From positions 1 to 64,000 of the forward strand of contig JACPUT010000001.1 in NCBI GenBank assembly GCA_016192145.1: 64,000 nucleotides of DNA. The letters run 5' to 3'. How positions within the stretch are numbered: the first letter of the stretch is position 1; the number at the start of each line of letters is the position of its first letter. The notes beneath the pieces were generated by a model. It made no database searches, was not told the DNA's origin, and was given only the letters and a program-made list of their open reading frames with translations. Source of the DNA: Acidobacteriota bacterium (GTDB lineage Bacteria; Acidobacteriota; Holophagae; Holophagales; Holophagaceae). Both the position numbers and the translations under genes were made by a program. Positions 59,110-64,000 of this stretch are shown piece after piece.

Positions 59110-60297
59110 ATGACCTCTCCCACCTGCGTGATCGGCGGCGGCCTCGTCGGATTGGCCACCGCCTGGGCCCTCCGCCGCCGCCACCCCGAACTCCCCCTCC
59201 TCCTTTTGGAGAAGGAGGCCGAGGTCGGCACCCACCAGACGGGTCGGAATTCCGGCGTGGTGCACTCCGGCATCTACTACTCCCCGGGCAGCCTCCGGGC
59301 CCGCCTCTGCCGGGAGGGCGCCGAGCGCATGGCCGCCTTTTGCGAAGCCGAGGGCCTGCCCTTCCGGCGCTGCGGCAAGGTGATCGTGGCTACCCGCCCG
59401 GAGGAGCTGCCCCGCCTGGAGGCCCTGGCCGCCCGGGCTCAGGCCAACGGCATCGAGGCCCACCGCCTCGGCCCTGAGGGGCTGGCGGAACACGAGCCCC
59501 ACGCCACGGGCCTCGCCGCCCTGCGCCTGCCCGCCACGGGCATCACCGACTATGGCGCCGTGGCCCGGCGCCTCAAGGCCAAGCTGCTGGACGCGGGCGT
59601 GGCCATCCACCTGGGCCGTGAAGCCACCGGCCTCCAGCCCCGCGGCGAGGGCGTGCTCGTCCGCTGGCGCGGTGGCGAGATCTTCGCCGACCGCGTCATC
59701 ACCTGCGCGGGGCTCCACGCCGACCGCGTCCACGGCCTCCAATCCCCGCCTCCCGCGCGCATCATCCCCTTCCGCGGCGAGTACCACCTCCTCTCCCCCG
59801 AAGGCGCCGCCCTCGTGAAGGGTCTCATTTACCCCGTGCCCGATCCGGCCCTTCCCTTCCTGGGCGTTCACCTCACCCGCGGCATCCACGGCGAGGTGGA
59901 CGCGGGCCCGAACGCCGTGCTGGCCCTGGCGCGGGAGGGCTATACCTGGAGCACCCTCTCGGCCCGGGATCTGGCGGAGGTCCTCACCTATCCCGGCTTC
60001 TGGCGGCTGGTGCGGAAACAGGTCCGCACGGGCGCCTATGAAGTGGCCCGATCCCTATCGAAACAGCTCCTGCTGAGGGACCTGCGACGGTTGGTGCCAG
60101 CGCTGCAGGCGGACCACCTCCTGCCCGGCCCTGCCGGCGTTCGCGCCCAGGCGGTGCTGCCCAACGGCCTCCTCGCCGATGATTTCCTGGTGGCCCGGGT
60201 GGGTCGTTGCCTGCATGTGCTCAACGCGCCCAGCCCCGCCGCCACGGCCTCCCTGGCCATCGGGGAATTCCTGGCCGATCGGATGGCGGAGGGGTAG
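59110..60297 (+). CDS. lhgO: L-2-hydroxyglutarate oxidase
   Basis: A 395-residue FAD-dependent oxidoreductase of the DAO fold oxidising L-2-hydroxyglutarate to 2-oxoglutarate. FAD motif IGGGLVGLATAWAL lies near residue 8, and TGRNSGVVHSGIYYSPGS near 43 is the LhgO signature. HLTRGIHGEVDAGPNAVLAL near 255 and the C-terminal VLNAPSPAATASLAIGEFLADR are typical. The start is the first ATG of the frame (59110) despite the tight spacing of GGGAGG; a later start would break the FAD motif. It stands alone, divergent from the polysaccharide operon. Confidence 0.93.
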   Translation: MTSPTCVIGGGLVGLATAWALRRRHPELPLLLLEKEAEVGTHQTGRNSGVVHSGIYYSPGSLRARLCREGAERMAAFCEAEGLPFRRCGKVIVATRPEELPRLEALAARAQANGIEAHRLGPEGLAEHEPHATGLAALRLPATGITDYGAVARRLKAKLLDAGVAIHLGREATGLQPRGEGVLVRWRGGEIFADRVITCAGLHADRVHGLQSPPPARIIPFRGEYHLLSPEGAALVKGLIYPVPDPALPFLGVHLTRGIHGEVDAGPNAVLALAREGYTWSTLSARDLAEVLTYPGFWRLVRKQVRTGAYEVARSLSKQLLLRDLRRLVPALQADHLLPGPAGVRAQAVLPNGLLADDFLVARVGRCLHVLNAPSPAATASLAIGEFLADRMAEG

Positions 60298-60317
60298 TCC
60301 CATTCGGGGGTGATTGG

Positions 60318-60368
60318 AACCAGGATGGACAGGATATACAAGATGGCATTCATCCTGTTCATCCGGTT
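60318..60368. repeat. Imperfect palindromic intergenic repeat
   Basis: GGATGGACAGGAT (60323-60335) and ATCCTGTTCATCC (60352-60364) are inverted repeats with 12 of 13 positions matching. Arms extend to AACC/GGTT with one bulge, around a 16-base AT-richer spacer. It lies 20 bases after the lhgO stop, so it may act as terminator or be a scattered REP-like element. The ACAGGAT-type sequence is much less GC-rich than its surroundings. Confidence 0.6.
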
Positions 60369-60530
60369 GAACCCACTCAGGCCATTCCATAGCACCAAAG
60401 ACAGAGCAAGGCTCACCATGAAACCCCGTGAATTGGTCCAAGCAGGGGTGACCGCATTCAATTGGGATAAGCTGTCGTTCCTTCGCTCCCAAGGGCACCC
60501 GGTTCCCTCCACCTTCGAAGAGCCGAATCC

Positions 60531-60749
60531 ATGAGCGCCAAGATCGCAGCCTTGCCGGATTGGAGGAGTGACACCCTGGACAAGGTGCGGGCCCTCATCC
60601 GGGAGGCCGACCCCGAGGCCGTGGAAGAGGTCAAGTGGATGGGAACTCCGGCCTGGTCCCATGACGGGGGCATCTGCACTGGGGAGTCCTACCAAGCGGC
60701 CGTCGCGCTCAACACATCCATTGGAAGAAAGTCCAAGAAGCGCTCCTGA
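60531..60749 (+). pseudogene. Truncated DUF1801 (YdhG/iron-chaperone-like) gene
   Basis: The 72 encoded residues match the N-terminal half of DUF1801 proteins: MSAKIAALPDWRSDTLDKVR, VEEVKWMGTPAWSHDGGICT, then GESYQAAVALNTS. Normal members continue with a lysine-rich strand and another 60-70 residues. Here the reading frame breaks off into SIGRKSKKRS and stops against the mutL end, so the C-terminal half is lost. Upstream DNA (60369-60530) carries no recognisable gene. Probably a non-functional remnant, or less likely a shortened gene. Confidence 0.65.
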
Positions 60750-60750
60750 T

Positions 60751-62532
60751 CTAGACCCGCCGCCCGAAGCTCCGCTCCAGATCCCCCAGCGTGAGCTTCT
60801 TGATGATGGGCCGCCCGTGCGGGCAGGTGTGGGGCACCTCGCAGGCCATGAGATCCATCACCAGGCGCAGGGCCAAGTCGCTGGGCAGGCGGTGGTGCTT
60901 CTTGATGGCGGCGCGGCAGGCCAGCTCGGCGTTGAGGTCGCGGCGGAAGGTGCCGAGGTCGGGCTTGCCCCCGGCCTCCATGCGGGCGAGCAGGTCCTCC
61001 AGCAGGGCCTGGGGATCGCGCTCCGCGAGGAAGTCGGGGAGCGCCCGCACCACCACGGCGTCGGTGCCGAAGGCCTCGCACTCCACGCCCACGGCGTTGA
61101 GCTCCTCGAGGAAGGGGCTGAGGCGGCTAAGGGCGGCCGGCCCCAGCGTCACCACCTTGGGGGGCATGAGGGGCTGGAGGGCCGGGGCGTGGCGGCGCAG
61201 GAAGAGCCGCTCGAAGAGCACGCGCTCGTGGGCCACGTGCTGATCCACGATCCAAAGCTCAGGTTCCTTCTCCGTGGGAACTTCCACCAGCAGGTAGGTG
61301 TGCTCGAAGGCGCCGAGGTAGCGGGGGCCACCATCCGCCTCCTCCGCGGCGCCCATGCGCGGAGCGACGAGGTCGTAGCTGCGGTCCAGATCCGAAGCAC
61401 CGAAGGCCGCTTGCAGGCTGGCCCAGGCGGGCTCCGCCGTGGCGGAATCCCAAAGGCGGGGATGGGCCCCGGGGGCGCGGCGGGCCTCCAGCTCGAATTC
61501 CGCCTCGTTGGGTTTGGGGGGCAGCTCCAGCACCGAGGCGAGGTCGCCGCCCAGGGCGGCCCAGGCCTCGCGGGTGGCGCGGGCCACCCAGGGGAAGATG
61601 CGGTGGGACTCGCGGAAGCGCACCTCGGCCTTGGTGGGGTGCACGTTCACGTCCACGGCCTCGGGCGGCACCTCCAGGAAGAGCACGGCCGCGGGGTAGG
61701 CCCCCTTGGCGAAGCGCCCCTCCCAGCCTTCGGAGAGGGCCGCCAGCAGGAGGCGATCCCGCACGGCGCGGCCGTTGACGAAGAGGTAGAGGTGGTTGCG
61801 ATCCCGGAAGCTCAGCGAGGGCGGACTCAGGAAGCCCTGGAGCACCCAGGGCGCCTCGCCATCCCTGAAGGGCACGAGGCTCCGGAACTTGTCGCCCAGC
61901 AGCGGGCCGAGCCGTTCGCCGGGGTGCGCCACGGGGGGTAGGATCAGCTCACCGCCGCGATCGGGGCGCAGCGTCCAGTGCACTTCCGGCGTGGCGAGGA
62001 TGAGCCGCGTCAGCGCCCCCCAGAGCTGGGCGTGCTCCGTGTCCGTGGACTTGAGGAAGCGGCGCCGGGCCGGCAGCTGGGCGAAGAGATCCTTCACGGT
62101 GACGGTGGTGCCCTTGGAGCGGGGCGCGGGCTCCGTGCCCTTCACGATGCCGAACTCGGCGCGCAAGCGGTGCCCCTCGCCCTCGGCCTCGGCGCTGTGC
62201 AGCTCCAGCCGCGCGACGCTGGCGATGCTGGGCAGGGCCTCGCCCCGGAAGCCGTAGGAGGCCAGGTGCTGGAGGTCGTCCGCCGTGCGCACCTTGGAGG
62301 TGGCGTGGCGCTCCAGGGCGAGGAAGAGGTCGTCGCGCCCCATGCCCGAGCCGTCGTCCGCGATGGAGAGCAGCTTCTTTCCGCCCTCCTCCCAGGCGAC
62401 TTCGATGCGGGTGGCCCCGGCATCCAGGGCGTTCTCCACCAATTCCTTGAGGACGCTGGCGGGCCGCTCGACAACCTCGCCTGCCGCGATCTGATTCGCA
62501 ACCTGGTCGGAGAGCACCCGGATCTTGGCCAT
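60751..62532 (-). CDS. mutL: DNA mismatch repair protein MutL (endonuclease type)
   Basis: A 593-residue mismatch-repair ATPase. GHKL motifs: ELVENALDAGAT near residue 32, DDGSGMG near 59, the ATSKV segment and YGFRGEALPSIAS near 93; GTTVTVKDLF near 140. The C-terminal dimerisation/endonuclease domain keeps DQHVAHERVLFE near residue 428, ACRAAIKKHH and CPHGRPIIKKL near the end, so metal-dependent nicking activity is expected, as in species without MutH. The ATG at 62532 begins MAKIRVLSDQVANQIAAGEV. No mutS is present in the window. It is convergent with the DUF1801 remnant. Confidence 0.94.
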   Translation of the reverse strand: MAKIRVLSDQVANQIAAGEVVERPASVLKELVENALDAGATRIEVAWEEGGKKLLSIADDGSGMGRDDLFLALERHATSKVRTADDLQHLASYGFRGEALPSIASVARLELHSAEAEGEGHRLRAEFGIVKGTEPAPRSKGTTVTVKDLFAQLPARRRFLKSTDTEHAQLWGALTRLILATPEVHWTLRPDRGGELILPPVAHPGERLGPLLGDKFRSLVPFRDGEAPWVLQGFLSPPSLSFRDRNHLYLFVNGRAVRDRLLLAALSEGWEGRFAKGAYPAAVLFLEVPPEAVDVNVHPTKAEVRFRESHRIFPWVARATREAWAALGGDLASVLELPPKPNEAEFELEARRAPGAHPRLWDSATAEPAWASLQAAFGASDLDRSYDLVAPRMGAAEEADGGPRYLGAFEHTYLLVEVPTEKEPELWIVDQHVAHERVLFERLFLRRHAPALQPLMPPKVVTLGPAALSRLSPFLEELNAVGVECEAFGTDAVVVRALPDFLAERDPQALLEDLLARMEAGGKPDLGTFRRDLNAELACRAAIKKHHRLPSDLALRLVMDLMACEVPHTCPHGRPIIKKLTLGDLERSFGRRV

Positions 62533-62590
62533 TCGGTCAGTCTAAGGCCTGGGCCGGCAGGCGGGTTGTCATCTGGCCGCCCGCGAACGC

Positions 62591-62607
62591 AGGCTCCACT
62601 GGAGCCT
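62591..62607. repeat. Short perfect palindrome upstream of mutL
   Basis: AGGCTCCA-C-TGGAGCCT is a perfect inverted repeat with 8-base arms, 59 bases upstream of the mutL start. It may be an operator or simply a secondary-structure element. Confidence 0.4.
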
Positions 62608-62658
62608 GCTCCTGCTCCCGCTACGCCTTCGGCTTGCGATCGCAGAGCGGGTCCCCCC

Positions 62659-62715
62659 CTCGCCTGCCGCGATCTGATTCGCGACGTGGTCGGGTAGGAC
62701 TCGAATCTTCGCCAT
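62659..62715 (-). pseudogene. 19-codon remnant of a second mutL 5' end
   Basis: Reading on the minus strand this segment encodes MAKIRVLPDHVANQIAAGE, matching the start of MutL (62476-62532) at 17 of 19 residues. At DNA level 49 of 57 bases match: the last 24 bases of the mutL-like fragment are identical and six of the eight differences are silent. Homology ends abruptly after the GAG codon. It is a fragment of another mutL copy or allele rather than a functional gene. Confidence 0.8.
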
Positions 62716-62789
62716 GCCTTCAGTGGATGGGCTGGGCGGGCCGAGGGCCGACTGGGCGCGTTGGGCTGGATCGGGGGGGGGGTAGGGAG

Positions 62790-62831
62790 TTGACAGGGAT
62801 TCGAAATTACTTATTCTGAGACTCAGTCTCT
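62790..62831 (+). promoter_or_regulatory. Promoter overlapped by a Fur-like operator, upstream of the HemS-like gene
   Basis: TTGACA (62790-62795) and TATTCT (62812-62817) are spaced by 16 bases. The inverted repeat TGAGACT-C-AGTCTCT (62817-62831) starts at the -10 element and matches the 7-1-7 architecture of Fur boxes (13 of 14 arm positions symmetric). This fits iron repression of the haem gene 13 bases downstream. The consensus match to E. coli Fur sites is partial. Confidence 0.6.
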
Positions 62832-62844
62832 TAATTGAGGTCTT

Positions 62845-63771
62845 ATGTCTCCCCTTGCCCTTGACCCCCTCGCTCTCGACCCCCTCGCCCAGGCCCTTCG
62901 CCCGGAGTGGGTGCCCCTGCTTCAATCCCTCACGGCCCTGGGGCCCTTGGCCGTGGAGGTGCCCAGCCACGCCTCCGGGGCGGAGATTCGGGTGCTGCCC
63001 TTCGGATTCCGCTGGGAGGAGGGGCAGGCCCGATTCCAGACCGCCGGTTCCGAAGTACGCCTTTTCCCACACACCTGGGCCACGGCCATGGCCCGACCTG
63101 GATCCCCCTCCCGCTTGGAGTGCTTCGACTGGAACGGGGATGTGGTGCTGCGCGTGGACCTGCCCATCCGCCCCGAGGGCCTGGAGGACGCCGAGAGCTT
63201 TCTGGAGGCCTGGGCCCAAGATTCGGGCGCCGATCGGCGCGCCCTCAATCGTCCGCGGGTGCTCTCCTCGGCGACCTCCATTGATCGCTCCCAATTCCTC
63301 CGTGCCTGGGAGGAGTTGCCCGATCCTCAGGCCTTCCCCTTCCTGCTGGCCCGCTTCGGCCTGAAGCGCCGGGACGCCCTCCGCCTGGCCGAGGGCCGGT
63401 TCACGGAGCCCCTGCCCCGCGCTGACGCCCTTCTGTTCCTGGAGATGGCCCAGGCCCGTCGCCTCTCCCTGGAAGTGCTCGTGGGGAACCGGGGCTGTCT
63501 CCTTTGCACCTCCGGCCCCGTGGAGGCCTTCCGGAGGGAGGGCGCCCGGGCCTATGCCACGGTGGCTGATACCCGGCTCCGGCTGGAGCTGGACCGCCTC
63601 GACCGCGCCTGGCTCGTCCTCAAACCCGGCCCCCGCGGGCCCGTCACCAGCCTGGAAGTCTTCGATCGCCACGGGGATCTCGCCCTGCAGTGCATCGGCG
63701 GGCGGAACGCTCCCGCCTCGGGGAGGGTGGCCTGGCGCCTCCTTTTTCAGGATCTGGGGTGCCGCCTTTGA
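62845..63771 (+). CDS. HemS/ChuS-like hemin-degrading or haem-binding protein
   Basis: A 308-residue cytosolic protein with the duplicated HemS layout, shorter than the usual 340-350. The first repeat holds EVRLFPHTWATAM near residue 68 and RLECFDWNGDVVLRVDLP near 90. The second holds LSLEVLVGNRGCLLCTSGPV near 210, DRAWLVLKPGPRGPVTSLEVF near 255 and DRHGDLALQCIGGR near 275. HemS proteins accept or degrade haem after import. The GAGG ribosome site and a promoter overlapped by a Fur-like box support iron control. The haem uptake genes would lie to the right of the window. Confidence 0.78.
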   Translation: MSPLALDPLALDPLAQALRPEWVPLLQSLTALGPLAVEVPSHASGAEIRVLPFGFRWEEGQARFQTAGSEVRLFPHTWATAMARPGSPSRLECFDWNGDVVLRVDLPIRPEGLEDAESFLEAWAQDSGADRRALNRPRVLSSATSIDRSQFLRAWEELPDPQAFPFLLARFGLKRRDALRLAEGRFTEPLPRADALLFLEMAQARRLSLEVLVGNRGCLLCTSGPVEAFRREGARAYATVADTRLRLELDRLDRAWLVLKPGPRGPVTSLEVFDRHGDLALQCIGGRNAPASGRVAWRLLFQDLGCRL

Positions 63772-64000
63772 TGCGTTCCCCCTTCGAACCTCTCACGGAA
63801 AGGAGGATCCCGCCGCCGGTTATGCGCCGCGCTCCATGCGCGCGCACCCCCGCGGCCGGCCAGGCTGCCGCAGACGCCTGATTTCCCCCTTTTCCCTTCC
63901 AGGCGGCGAAGGGCCGTCTCCCCTCGTCGCCTGGCGCCTTCCTCGCCGGGCTCGTGGAGCTCAAACCGGCAAACGCGTCCCTCCTCAATCAGCTACGGGG
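63772..64000. other. No gene recognised at right edge
   Basis: The last 229 bases follow the HemS-like gene and hold no convincing reading frame. CCAGGCGGCG (63899-63908) can pair with CGTCGCCTGG (9 of 10 bases), forming a hairpin that may be a terminator or a leader structure of a gene beyond the window. An AAAGGAGG stretch at about 63798 has no start codon at usual spacing. Confidence 0.4.

Noticed and set aside
60310-60534. 74-codon frame upstream of the DUF1801 remnant
   Set aside because: It starts inside the palindromic repeat, has no ribosome site and no recognisable domain.
63690-63881. Small plus-strand frame at the right edge
   Set aside because: It overlaps the HemS-like coding sequence, lacks a start with a ribosome site and is composed of low-complexity residues.
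1-64000. CRISPR arrays, insertion sequences and tRNA genes
   Set aside because: No regularly spaced direct repeats, transposase frames or cloverleaf-like sequences were seen on reading; absence of tRNAs should be confirmed with a dedicated scan.

Overview
The window is a GC-rich bacterial chromosomal segment (64 kb) with about 51 protein genes packed with 1-4 base overlaps. Gene style (very high third-position GC, TPR/HEAT/PEGA proteins, a sigma-54 activator with a giant N-terminus, paired LolD/FtsX/AttH cassettes) suggests an environmental Gram-negative. I lean towards Acidobacteriota of the Holophaga/Geothrix type, but that is inference, because no rRNA gene is inside the window.

Left part (1-30.5 kb): the leader of an rRNA operon appears to leave the window leftwards on the minus strand. 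It is followed by galU, mnmG and pssA, then two tandem copies of a three-gene module (ABC ATPase, FtsX-like permease, AttH/CrtC-like lipocalin protein). Next, on the minus strand, come two tandem paralogous secreted proteins, a NupC-type nucleoside transporter, a roadblock protein and a block of membrane proteins (YIP1-like, DUF2752). On the plus strand follow a HEAT-repeat protein ending in a pseudo-receiver domain, an operon of exported TPR/propeller, PEGA and porin-like proteins, and aroA overlapping a 1005-residue sigma-54 enhancer-binding protein.

Centre (30.5-58.9 kb): one long minus-strand operon of 24 genes, most coupled by ATGA or TGATG overlaps, devoted to surface polysaccharide sugars. 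Its promoter-proximal end holds a trio predicted to make a UDP-N-acetyl-6-deoxy-L-hexosamine (a 4,6-dehydratase of the WbjB/CapE type, an RmlD-like reductase and a CapG/WbjD-type 2-epimerase). Then come a glycosyltransferase and a 1675-residue fusion with five glycosyltransferase-like modules. The middle carries SDRs, epimerases, a radical-SAM/B12-type enzyme, a GmhA-like isomerase, a split transketolase, a HAD phosphatase and an APH-fold kinase. The distal end has sugar methyltransferases, a Zn-ADH without its structural zinc site, a WbuC-like cupin, an HldE-like protein with reversed domain order, a sugar-1-phosphate nucleotidyltransferase and an unknown TPR protein. No flippase, polymerase, ligase or polysaccharide ABC exporter is present, so export must be encoded elsewhere.

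Right part (58.9-64 kb): lhgO, a 42-base imperfect palindrome, a truncated DUF1801 gene, mutL, a separate 19-codon remnant of a second mutL start, and a HemS-like haem protein gene whose predicted promoter overlaps a Fur-like operator.
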